Notes under the pieces: generated by a model
Databases searched by the model: none
Told to the model about the DNA's origin: nothing
Seen by the model: only the letters and a program-made list of their open reading frames with translations
Made by a program: the position numbers and the translations under genes
In this document: piece after piece, positions 37,425 to 48,059 of the stretch
How positions within the stretch are numbered: the stretch's first letter is position 1
Layout of the letters: each line of letters starts with the position of its first letter
DNA from: Sipunculus nudus
Lineage: Eukaryota; Annelida; Sipuncula; Golfingiida; Sipunculidae
NCBI GenBank assembly: GCA_026874595.1
Contig: CM049307.1
Location: 93,594,330-93,658,329, forward strand
Direction: 5' to 3'
Length of the DNA: 64,000 nt

Positions 37425-38029
37425 TAGGATGCTTTTAGTGCACTTGTATTTATTGATGTTCCCCACTCTGATTGAAAACATCTCTGCAGTTGCAAAACAA
37501 TACTGTAAATTACAACAAAGGCAAAATCTTTGGTAACTTGCTTTAGAGGATCTGTTAGGTAATGTTTTGTAACTTGTTGCAGAGGTTAAATACAATTATC
37601 TGTTTTCATTGCCACCTGCGTTTATGTGTGGTGCAGCCACATATGACTAAAAACTGACTACATATGCACATGTTACCATGCCTCATATTTTTGGTAACCT
37701 TGTATTAACTGATTGGTAAATGGTAATTACCTTGCTGTTAAATATTCAGGAACTATTTTATAGCTTCTATTATTCAACTGTGAAGTTATTGGGAATTGTG
37801 CATAATGGATGGGTCAATATATTCATGTTGAATCCAGTATTTTCAAAGAAACTGTGTGATTGGTCGGTGCCCAAAAATTTACCATGGTTTCTACTTAAGC
37901 TTAACAGATACTTTTCAAACTCTATGGGGTAGGGGAGGGTTGGGATGTAATCAAACACTGCATGTTAATGTGGTCCCTCTCGGCAGATAACATTGACCCT
38001 GCAGAGAAAACCTTGCATTACAACAGAAC

Positions 38030-39280
38030 CCTGGTATTTCAAGCACAAACTCCAAATCAGGGGGGCATATTCGAACCCTCCCAAACTAATTAGACTGAGG
38101 CACAGATTCCTTATATTAGACAGGGGTATCTTCCCAACAGTGGTCATATTCAAACCCTCCAAAAATCATTTGCCTTGGGGGAAAAATCCTAATGGTAGAC
38201 TTATTCCAAATTCCAAAACTTAATTAGCTTAGGGACATGTATTTTATTAGACCGGGGGGGGGGGGGGGCATATTCCAACTCTCCAAAACTTATTAGCCTG
38301 AAGGACAGATTTCCCTATATTAGACAGGAGTATGTTCCCAACAGTGGACATATTCCAATCCTCCAAAACTTATAAGACTGGAGGACAGATTTCCTTATAT
38401 TAGACAGGAGACTATCCCTAACAGTGGAAGTATTCCTACCTTCCTAAAACTTATTTAGCTGGGGGGGGGGGGGGGAGTATCCCAAAGGTGAACATATTCC
38501 AAAACTCCCAAAACATATTAAGCAGGGGACATGTATTTTATTAGATAGGGCTACATAATCTCAGCCCTGTTGCGGTGCATTTTCAGACCAGAGTACATAC
38601 CCCAAATGAGGGGATATATTCAAACCCTCCAAAGGACATATTTCAACCCTCAAAAATTAATTAGACCGGGGGACTGAACCCTTATATTAAACAGGGGTAT
38701 CCTCCCAACAGCGGACATAATACAACCCTCCCAAATAAAATAGGCAGGGTGATATGTTACAGCCCTCCCAAACTTATCAAGCAGATGGGACATATTCCTA
38801 CCCTCCCAAACTTATCAAGCAGGAGGGACATATTCTAACCCTCCCAAATTTATCAAGTAAGAGGGACCTTTTCTAACACTCACAAACCTAACAGGCAGGC
38901 GGGCCATATTTTAACGCTGCCAACCTGTTAGGTTTGGGGAACATATTCAAATCATTACAGAGGGGTAAATATTCCCAACCCTCACAGGGGAGGGGTATAT
39001 TAATTTATTATTAGACAAAACTTTTTTGCCTGAGGGTACATCTTCCGCTAATCACGCAGGTCAGGAGAGACAAATTACAAGTGACACGATGCTCCCAATA
39101 TTATTAGCCAGAAGAACAATTTCAAATACAACACTTTTTTGGCAGTGAGGATGGGGGAGAATATTTAAAACCTGCTCGCAAACGGGGACGGCATATTACA
39201 ACCTTCCCTAACTGGCAGGGAGGACATATTATAACCCTCTGAACCTTAAAGAGCCTGAGCCCTTTGTGGACATTAAAACT
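38030..39280. repeat. Degenerate minisatellite, ~41/85-bp periods
   Basis: Many diverged copies of a phrase like CATATTCCAACCCTCCCAAA followed by CTTATTAGACTG and GGAGGGACA. Between about 38760 and 38900 the period is about 40 bases. Earlier a longer form of about 85 bases includes TTATATTAGACAGGAGTAT and CCCAACAGTGGA. G runs occur at about 38254-38268 and 38461-38475. No coding content. Confidence 0.75.
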
Positions 39281-39299
39281 CATAGAATACTAGTCGGCT

Positions 39300-40510
39300 A
39301 GACCTTATTTCATGTTTCTAACGACATTTGCCGAGGACCTCAATGTTTTATGTTAAAACATTCTAGGCCTTATAGATACAAATTGTATCCATCTGACTGT
39401 CTTGGTGCTCAAGAATATATTTTCAGCCCATAAGGGTGCAGAATATAGGTCTAATTTTAAATTTCAAAGAAGATTTGCCCAGGACCTCGGCCTGGTGCAT
39501 ACAAGTTGTACCCATCTAATCGTGTTTTTTGGCCTGTCACGTGCTGGTTTCCAGTCGGATTTGCCAAGATCTAATTAGTTGTGTTTAAAGATTTAAGGGC
39601 TTAAGGTTTCTTTTTTGTGCCCATCTGACAGTTAGGGTGCTCCTATGACACTTTGAACCCTGCAGGTTGCAGAATATAGGTGACAGTGACTTTGACTGTT
39701 TCAAAGGACATTTGTGTTGGACCTCCCTGAATATTATGTTAGAATATTCTAGGCTTGATGGCCTCAATTTGTACCCCGTCTGTCAGACTGCTTAAAATGC
39801 TATGCCTAATGGATACAATTTGTGCTCCGGCTGACCTTCTAGTATGTTCGCCTAGAATCCCAAGTATATTGTCTTGGAAGATTCTTCGCCTAACAGATTT
39901 CTGCCCATCTGACATTCGGGGTGCTCAAAATAATGGTTTCGGCCCGTAGGTCACAAAATATACGTCACCAATTTCAGGATTACAAGGATATTTGCCTAGA
40001 ACTCCCGGGATATTGTTTTAGAAGATTATAAGCCTAACAGATACGATTTGTATCCATCTGACACTCAGGGTGTTCCCATGACATCTTTTTCCCAATAGAA
40101 CGCAGAATAAAGGTCACAGTTATCTAATTTATGGCTTCCAAGAACATTTGCCTAGGCGCTCCCACAATGGAACGTTGAAGGATTCAAGGCCTAAATTAAA
40201 TGGATACAATGTCTGCCCCATCTGGCTGTCTCAGTGCCCAAAATCAAGTTTTTTTAGCCCGTAGGTCACAAAATATAGGTCACCATGACCTAATTCCAGG
40301 TTTTCATAGAGATTAGCCAGAAACACCCAGGTTAGTGTGTAAGAAGATTCTAGGCCTAACATATACGATTTGAACCCATTTGACATTTTGGGTGCTCATG
40401 TCACATATCTTTCCTTGCCGTAAAATGTGACCCAATTTCAGGTTTCCAAGGACGTTTGCCTAGAACCTCCCTAAATGTCTTGTAAGAGGATTTCAGTCTA
40501 GATTGATACA
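39300..40510. repeat. Degenerate tandem repeat, ~110-160-bp period
   Basis: A phrase close to TTCTAGGCCTAACAGATACG then ATTTGTATCCATCTGACA recurs near 39364, 39598, 39747, 39801, 39890, 40030, 40190 and 40350. Between them TTTGCC(T/C)AGAACCTCC and CAGAATATAGGTCAC phrases also repeat. Copies are strongly diverged, so the array is old. Confidence 0.7.
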
Positions 40511-41648
40511 ATTTTAAATATTATTACGAAACTTAGAATAAATTTGAAACTTACTTATGAAATCAGAGATCAATTATGTACAATTATTTGGTTTTGAATC
40601 GAAACTAACAAATAAAATCTCACAACGTCACACAACAGACCTGACTTGTAAATGCACACAATTGCTCGTAAGAACCAAAACACAATATTCAGTTATATAT
40701 CCAATAAGTATAATATTATGTTAACATAATATTTTGTTTAAACAGCCCCTTCGGCCAGAGTTTGTCAAATACCTCATAAAGCCTCAGACAATTACTTAGA
40801 TATGTGTGTGTTTAACAAAATTAACACATACACAAGTAAAGGTGCACATGAAATGGAATCATCACAACATAAGCTTAATATTTATGGTTGGCGATCCGGA
40901 TGTTGCTATCAGCTTTCGTGGAATTTAATTAATTACTTCTATATTTATTTGCTTTTAATTTGGAAAACTTAATACTGTAGCTGTGTCTTTTTTACAGCTA
41001 AAATTAATGGCCTTATGAATAAAGTAGTGATATAATGTAAAAAGAGCATTGGTCATATTCACTCCATGCAGAAGTTAATATACAGGTTCATATCACCCTT
41101 ATTTTAATGTAGCCCGTCCTAAACAGAAGGGTAAAAAACAAAGGATTCTTCAGTGCCTTTCTTTTGCTATAAACTGAAGAACAATTTTTGAACACAGAAT
41201 GTGTCGGTAAACTCTCCAGATAAGCCTGAGATTAACAGATTTTTTAAAAGGTTCATTCTGTTTAGAATAGCATGATGTCTATCTATGGGAGTTTATGTAA
41301 CATCTCTCTAAATCTGTTGCTACTTTATCCAGAGTCTGCTATTCAGGTCCAGTTGTCACACTTATGTGTCGGGATAAATTCTACTGTGCTTTTGACTCCA
41401 ATTCTCAATTTGCGCAGTAATACTTTAAGTGGCCCTGAAAATAACACCTTTACGTGAATGCGTCAGTGAACATTGCTATATTTCTGTAATAATTATGTAT
41501 ATTATGACATATTTTTATTCAAAACACATTATTTCCATACCATATAAGTAAGCTATATATTCAAGCTCGAGATGAACAGGTAATGGTTAAACTTGGATCA
41601 CCTTCCAGATGCCTTGTTTTAATGGTATGTTTAAGCCAGTATTGCATT

Positions 41649-41656
41649 TATAAAAG
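41649..41656 (+). promoter_or_regulatory. Possible TATA box upstream of exon at 41724
   Basis: TATAAAAG lies 75 bases before the ATG at 41724, leaving room for a short leader. In copy C2 the aligned sequence reads CATTAAAA, so the box is not kept there. Confidence 0.35.
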
Positions 41657-41723
41657 TAACACTAGCATTGGTACAGTTTCAAATAAGAGAAGCTGGCCAG
41701 GCACGAGAAAGAGAATATAAAAT

Positions 41724-41798
41724 ATGGAACGACGGGTTGTTGCAAACCTTTTTGTTTTATCATTATCGTTAGGTTTAACGGCAGCGAGTTTGTTGCAG
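41724..41798 (+). CDS. Signal-peptide-like first exon, copy C1
   Basis: ATG followed by 25 codons ending at a GTAACC donor. The peptide starts MERRVVANLFVLSLSL and ends TAASLLQ: a basic N-terminus, a hydrophobic core and small residues, as in a cleaved signal peptide. The sister copy at 47248 keeps the frame and length, with several amino-acid changes. A 3' splice site (TGCTTCTTGCAG, ending 41996) follows after about 200 bases. Reading on in phase gives only 15 more codons (FLDSLFRKRPISAKH) before a stop, so the product would be a secreted peptide of 40 residues if that junction is used. Without splicing the frame ends six codons after the donor. Function unknown. Confidence 0.45.
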
Positions 41799-42000
41799 GT
41801 AACCTTGGCAGTGTGTTAAGAGCTCACCACACAACCAACTAACATCTAAAAAGTGTCTGGCAACTGTAAGGGTACGCCAAGTCAATCACTCTTCTCAATA
41901 CATCAGCAGCAGCTCGCCACCAGGAACATCCTATCGGTAGCGGTTAAATAAGAAAAGTGGTTAATAACTCGTTGTACATCTTTTTGCTTCTTGCAGTTCT

Positions 42001-42140
42001 TGGACAGTTTATTTCGGAAAAGACCTATATCAGCAAAGCATTGACAGAATATTATAAATGATTTAATTAAGCACGTAATAGCTGAAATAAAATACACATG
42101 ATAATTATATATTCAATTCTAATGTAAATGCGGATCCGGA

Positions 42141-42195
<55 letters not shown>

Positions 42196-43369
42196 AACAA
42201 TTTAAACTTTATATTAAAGGGAGAAAGTACAAGTATCCGTTTAAGGATATACTTTAAAACAGGCGCAACTATAGAAACATTTCAAAGTAGGTGGAAGCAC
42301 TGGATGCGGCAGCTAATACAACCATATAGTTGGCACTTCTATAAAGTGGGCAGTTTGGTCAGGTCCCAAGGGTGCATTATAGAGGTTCGACTGTACTTGC
42401 AAATATTAAAGGTCCTTTACTTTAAACTTTTTCTATATATGGCGGCTGTCCATAAATATTAAAAACACTATTTTAACGGTACCATCTGTTTCGTTGCACA
42501 CGATGTTGATATATGTGAGGCGTGAAATGTCTCTATACATTATTGAACACAGTTATATCAGACAGCATAAGAATTCCTATTGACTAAGCATGTTGTAAGC
42601 TTAATAAACAAACTCAAAGGGAAATATTTTGGGAAATTACGATAAAAAGGGTACACGCTGTATTTTGCTGGGTGACTGAGCTTAGGGCATCCAAAAGGAG
42701 ACCTCATTTCCAAGTTATCTTCCACAAAATTATGTCAAATAGAGGTGAACTCGATCTAAAAAATGTAGTGGCACCTGGCTTCTGTTTGAAGGATTGTACT
42801 TTATTATCCAAAGCTGCACTTCAATTATCAATATCCATGTAGGTGGCGCTTCTGGAGGGAATTTCCTAGACTTATGTCTCTCTTTACGTGAAGATCGTGG
42901 TTCCGAGAAGGGAATGATCTCCTATCTCTGGCATGAGTCACATACGTCCGCTTTTAAGATTTATCAAATTTATCTGTCAGTATTTAATAACTGGACACCG
43001 CGCCCTTGGCATCCTTTTACTGATTTAATTACTTACTGGTTACTTAATGAATGCATGTCGCTCAAGAAGGAAAGGGTCGTTCTTACGAGGAAATCATCAT
43101 CATCATTCACACTGATAATACCTTACACAGTGCTGTTTTGTCTTAATGATTGATCTGGATGATAAGAGTAATGTTGAGCAGGTTCGATATGGTGCCCTTC
43201 AGATGGAACATTTGACTTGACGAATTATTCACATCAGGTAATTAAAATGTGTATTCACACAGAGTGAAAATATTACACACATAGGTAATCTGTAAACTGT
43301 ATAACAAACATGGACGTCGAATGGTTGGGGGGGGGGGTGCATCTCTTTTAAGAGGCTTGAAACATTTTC

Positions 43370-43424
<55 letters not shown>
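42001..43424. other. Unassigned stretch between C1 and the SINE
   Basis: Contains (TA)n at about 42144-42191 and 43371-43424 and a G run at 43327-43337. A 119-codon plus-strand frame at 42794-43153 begins MYFIIQSCTSIINIHVGG; it has no recognised domain and no clear splice borders, and is not called as a gene. Confidence 0.4.
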
Positions 43425-43427
<3 letters not shown>

Positions 43428-43620
43428 TGTATGAATAGCTATGCTGGTTCATTGTTTCATAGATGGAAAGGGTATACACAGAAAAGTGGTTCACTGCCAG
43501 TGGGATTCGAACCCCCGATCTTCCGATTTCCGGTGCGGCTGCCTTAGTCCACTTGGCCATGACAGATTCCCAACCTCACTGTGTATTTGTACACTTTTAT
43601 AGGAACCAGCGAAGTGACGT
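43425..43620 (-). mobile_element. tRNA-derived SINE with (TA)n tail
   Basis: The minus strand contains TGGCCAAGTGGACTAAGGC, resembling an A box, and GGGGGTTCGAATCCCAC, a B box/T-arm, about 25 bases apart as in a tRNA. An unrelated body and a (TA)n tract follow. The acceptor ends do not pair convincingly, so it is a SINE head rather than a tRNA gene. Confidence 0.7.
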
Positions 43621-43733
43621 CATGGTAGTGACGTCATAGTCTCACCCACTACACGTGTCGGCACGGTGACTTTTGCATGCAGCAGGGAGAACTGATGGCT
43701 TTATTTGGTGTACGGCATATATTATATATATAA

Positions 43734-43807
43734 AGATGTATGAGTAGCCATGCTGGTTCATTGTTCATAGATGGAAAGGGTATACACAGAAAAGTGGTTC
43801 ACTGCGG
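43734..43807 (-). mobile_element. Truncated second copy of the SINE tail
   Basis: Near-identical to 43425-43500 (same GTATACACAGAAAAGTGGTT and CATGCTGGTTCATTGTT phrases), again next to a TA tract. It lacks the tRNA-like head; CT-rich simple sequence follows instead. Confidence 0.7.
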
Positions 43808-43814
43808 CTTGCTC

Positions 43815-43871
43815 GCTCGCTCCCTCTCTCTCTCTCACTTTCTCTCTCTCTCACACCCACACGGGCTTCTT

Positions 43872-43913
<42 letters not shown>

Positions 43914-43960
43914 TATATATAAAGAAAGAGAGAGAGAAAGAGAGTGAGAGAGAGATACCA
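43815..43960. repeat. Compound (TC)n-(TA)n-(GA)n microsatellite
   Basis: CT-rich tract, then (TA)n, then (GA)n. The TC and GA arms are mutually complementary around the TA core. Confidence 0.85.
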
Positions 43961-44054
43961 ATTTACTTAACATGCCATACTGCACACATCAGTTGATATT
44001 ATTTTAATGGCCAAACCTATTACGTCGTATAGGTCCGTGCAAAAGCAACCTGAC

Positions 44055-45675
44055 TGGAGACAAGCTTCAATGGATATTTAATGATGCATAGACACATGTT
44101 GGTATGTGCGCAATAGCCATGCTATCATATATGTCGGAAATGGTATTACATTTTGATTGCCTCATTTAAACAGCATTATAACTATTTACATAACCAGCCT
44201 TAAGATATATTCTGAATGGAGCAAAGCATGAAGTATCCTAAGTGATATTTTAAATAAATCTTTATAAGATATAACAAACAGACATTAATCGAAATATTCC
44301 TATATTTCAGATATATATCAAATAATTTTCCTAAATTTATTATAAAAAAAAAAACCTCTCTAAGCTGACATACATGGATGCATAATTTCTAATTTGGACT
44401 TGAAACGGGGAACATTTGATGAATACGGCATCTACATATATGGACATTTTATAATAGATGCTAGACTGCAATTAATATTAACCGGAGCTGTATCTTTGAA
44501 CAAAAAAAATCAGATGTGACATAATGCATGTCCTTGTAAAGTCATTATCTATCACTACGTCACTCCTCCGTATAAAAATAATGGTTATATGAACTAATAT
44601 TGCTTCAAAAACTACAGCTTAATATTGGACCTGTCATTAGAGACATACGGTACGTGTAACCAGTAACAATGACAGCCTGTACGGATATTATGACGAGCAA
44701 TTTATATTTCATGCCTGATTTCTTGAAATATAGTCAAGTGCTTAGAAAAGTATTCTTTAATTTTTCAATTAAACATGGCTATAGTTACTGGTTATACATT
44801 GAGCTTTTCTTTAGATGATTAAAGCAAACATTTTTATTCAATTTTAATCTGTCGTACGTCTGCTTGAATTTAAGAATGCAATTTTTTTTAGTGAGGGCAT
44901 TTCTTTATATTTTGTAATCCAGATCAAGTAAATAAGACTCCAAATACCACCTTTCTCTAATATATTGCATAAATATTCTAAGTTTTGGAGATGTTTCCAT
45001 GAATAGCTGCAAGGGTGGCTACTTTTAGTGTTTAGTTAATTTAACGACGTTGTTTGCTCGTCCGAGCTCGTGCACACATACACACACACACACACACACT
45101 CAGTCACTCACTCAAGGCTCACAATAATGACAGAGACCAGTATATAAGATGAACACACCATTTCTTCTTTGCTGGACAAGTGCGCCCTCATTCCTCGGTT
45201 AGTCATTTCCCGGACCAGCCCTATCTCCATACCTATAGTCACTGACAAATTACTCCCCCGCCCGTCACACTTGAGCGCCTACTTTTGGCTTTTTTGACGA
45301 GTCCCGCGTCGACCGAGCGATTCTGTGGAGCTGGTCTGCGTCTCACCAGACAACACCTTCCATCATCCTGGGATGTCCACCTCTCCGTCAGCTTTATAGT
45401 ACCCCAACTCCGATCCATGCGCTATTCGGCCTCTCCGATGTGGTCCCACCCGGGGTAAAAAGCTAACAGGAAAATTAATACACAAGAATACCCACAACTC
45501 CTATAACCCGATCAAGTACAAGAGACGTATACTACGAGGGACTCCTGCCTAGAAAGGCTCCTACCGAGGGAACGTTACATCATACCAGTTGTACACAGTA
45601 CGTGAGTACGTCGCATTGTTAACATGATTTGCGAAACCTCGCATATTGACATCATAGAAACCCCGTATATCCCTC
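44055..45675. repeat. Duplicated segment A, copy 2
   Basis: Diverged direct copy of 29271-30765. It has about 130 bases more, mainly around 44700-44890. A CA microsatellite lies at about 45077-45099. Confidence 0.8.
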
Positions 45676-45904
45676 ACAAAATAATCAGTGCATGAGGAAC
45701 TACTGACCGATTGAACGACCGCCCTTACTAAAATTGTCCACTAAACATTAAGCTACCTTCTGCTTTTCATGAAGAAAGGATTATTATACACTACAGAGCT
45801 TTAATAGACACAACCAAGTTTAAAACCTGGACTTTACTTTTACGAAAAATGATGAATATACATAATAAAAAAAACCTTTAAAAGCTTGACGAAAACATTT
45901 TTAT

Positions 45905-46080
45905 TGACAGTTGACAGTTGAATTAACATGAACAAAGGCGAACTCTCTCTATTTGGGAGAAAGATTTTAAATATTTTATTACGTAACTGAGAATAGAAGT
46001 AGAAGGTGACAGTTGAATTAACATTAACAAAGGAGAAAAAAAATTTAAATATTATAACGTAACTAAGAATAAACTAGAAA
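45905..46080. repeat. Imperfect tandem duplication, ~95 bp
   Basis: GACAGTTGAATTAACATGAA, then CAAAGG and a TTTAAATATT..TACGTAAC block, occurs twice in a row. It lies between segments A2 and C2. Confidence 0.7.
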
Positions 46081-47525
46081 ATTACCAATGAAACTACAGA
46101 TCAATTATGTACAATTATTTGGGTTGGTACCATACATATTAAATCTCACAACGTCATACAACCGATCTGGCTTGAATATTGTGCACACAATTGCTCGTAT
46201 GAACCAAAACCAAAATAAATTATGAATTTAATAGGTATAATATTATTTCAATATAATATTTTGTTTGAAAAGCCCCCTCTGCCAGAGTGTGTCAAATATT
46301 CCTTTAAACTTCAGACAAATGCTTAAATAAGATTCCTAAGTAAAATAATACATTCACTATTAAAGTTGACTATTTTGCAAAATAAGGCCTATTAAATTAA
46401 ATCATTACATCATACGTATGATATTTAATTAAGCAGCTACACGATTTGGATGTTGCTATCAACCTTCATGGAATTTAGATACTTAAATATTTATTTACTT
46501 TTAATTGGGAAACTAAATACTATAGCTATGTCTTTTAACAGCTTAAATGAATGGCCTTATACATAAAGTAGTGTTGAAATGTTTAAAGACAGGTTCATAA
46601 CACCGTTATTTGAATGTAGCCAGCCAAAACAAAATGCGATAAACAAAGGCTTTCTTCTGCGCCTTTCTTTTGCCTTCAACTGAAGAGCAATCTTTGAAGA
46701 CAGAATGTGTCAGTAAATTCTCCAGATAAGCCTGAGTTTAATTGATTTACTGAAAGGTTCATGCTGTTTGAATAACACGATTTCTTTAAATGGAGTTATA
46801 TGTAACATCTCTCTGCATATTTTGTTTCTTTATCCAGAGTTTGCTATTCAGGTCCAGGTGTCTCACCATTTGGATCAGGATATATTCTACCGTGCTTTTT
46901 ACCCCTATCTGTGCAGTTGTAATTCTCAATTTGTGCATTTTCCTGAAAATAACACTTTCACGCCAATGCGTTAATGAACATTGCTATATTTATGTAATAA
47001 TAATGTATATTTTGTCTATTTTCGTTCATAAGCCATTATTTTCATTTCATATAAATGAGCCATATATTAAAGCTCGAGATGAACTGGTAATGGTTTAACC
47101 TTGATCACCTAACATTGGCAGGTTTTCCAGATGCCTTGCTTTAACGGTAGGTCTATGCCAGTATTTAATTCATTAAAATTAACACCAGCATGCATTACGG
47201 TTTGAAATAAGAGAAGCTGGCCAGGCACGAGAAAGAAAATATAAAATATGGAACGACGGTCTGTTGCAAACCTTTTTGTTTTATCATTATCGTTAAGTTC
47301 AACGGCAGGGAGTTTGTTGCAGGTAGCCTTGGCAGTGTGTTAAGAGCAGAGCACACAGCCAAGCAACATCCACAAGCTGTCTGGCAACTGAAATGGTACG
47401 CAAAGTCAATTACTGTTCTTTATACACCAGCAGCAGCGCGCCACCAGGAACTTCCTACTGGATGCGGTTAAAAAAGAGAAGTGGTTAATACTTCGTTGCA
47501 TATCTTTTCTGCTTCTTGTAGTTCT
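46045..47525. repeat. Duplicated segment C, copy 2
   Basis: Diverged direct copy of 40515-42000. A2 and C2 lie only about 370 bases apart, whereas A1 and C1 are 9.7 kb apart. Confidence 0.82.
47248..47322 (+). CDS. Signal-peptide-like first exon, copy C2
   Basis: Diverged paralogue of the exon at 41724: again 25 codons from ATG to a GTAGCC donor, starting MERRSVANLFVLSLSL and ending GSLLQ. Replacements fall mostly in the core and leave it hydrophobic. A possible acceptor (GCTTCTTGTAG, ending 47521) follows. Past it the frame stays open for 49 codons, to a stop at about 47659-47661, but that stretch is antisense to the decayed repeat protein at 47560-47940, so its coding value is doubtful. 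Gene extent and function are unknown. Confidence 0.42.
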
Positions 47526-47559
47526 ATAAAGGCTTGGAATGCCATCTAGCGGTTTGTAA

Positions 47560-47940
47560 TAGGATGGAAAACGTACACGTCAGGAAACCTCTCGTATATT
47601 TCAACCTCGATTTGGCTTATGTTATAGCTTCAAGCAATGACGTGCTTTTTTACTCCTCCTGAGTGTGACCTTTCGTGTTAATCAACATGTTGTCCCTGAT
47701 GTGTTTTTCGACCCTATCCAAGTAACTTTACTCGTTCAAGATGGCTCTCAATAATCTGATGTAGTTCTCCATTCGGGTAAGCACGGAACGCAGCAGGGAG
47801 TCAACTTCAGCCTCTTACCCCCTCTTCATTTCAACCTGAATTTTGCTCATGTAATCATTCCAAGCAATTACGTGCTTTTTAACACACTCCTAAGTCTTGC
47901 ATTTCATGTTAATCAAGACTGCTCTTGTATATTCGAGTTT
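47560..47940 (-). pseudogene. Decayed coding repeat (~78-residue unit), unknown protein
   Basis: On the minus strand one frame runs through four isolated stops: VLINMKCKT-stop-ECVKKHVIAWNDY, MSKIQVEMKRG-stop-EAEVD, SLLRSVLTRMENYIRLLRAI and LDRVEKHIRDNMLINTKG. After one frameshift, KKHVIA-stop-SYNISQIEVEI repeats the start of the first unit. The DNA period is about 236 bases, or about 78 residues. Charged and leucine-spaced composition suggests helical or coiled-coil repeats. No family recognised. The stops are all one base from Gln codons, as expected from simple decay. Confidence 0.5.
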
Positions 47941-48059
47941 GGTTTATTCCCAACTGACGTAAAACTTTCTGGTTTGCCTGACAACATGATTTTGGAGAGC
48001 CTTTAATGGCTTTAACTGTCACTGTTACAAAATTATAGTTCTATGGAACCAGGGAACAA

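Larger units (their letters stand above)
40515..42000. repeat. Duplicated segment C, copy 1
   Basis: Direct, diverged copy of 46045-47525. Similarity stops within a few bases after a possible 3' splice site at 41996. It contains the plus-strand signal-peptide-like exon at 41724 and its upstream region. Confidence 0.82.

Noticed and set aside
42794-43153. 119-codon plus-strand frame downstream of the C1 leader exon
   Set aside because: The VGGASGGNF-LCL part faintly recalls invertebrate short-chain collagen-like tails, but the rest does not fit and no splice borders support it.
43490-43560. Functional tRNA gene on the minus strand
   Set aside because: A- and B-box-like segments are present, but a proper acceptor stem is not, and a SINE body with a TA tail follows.
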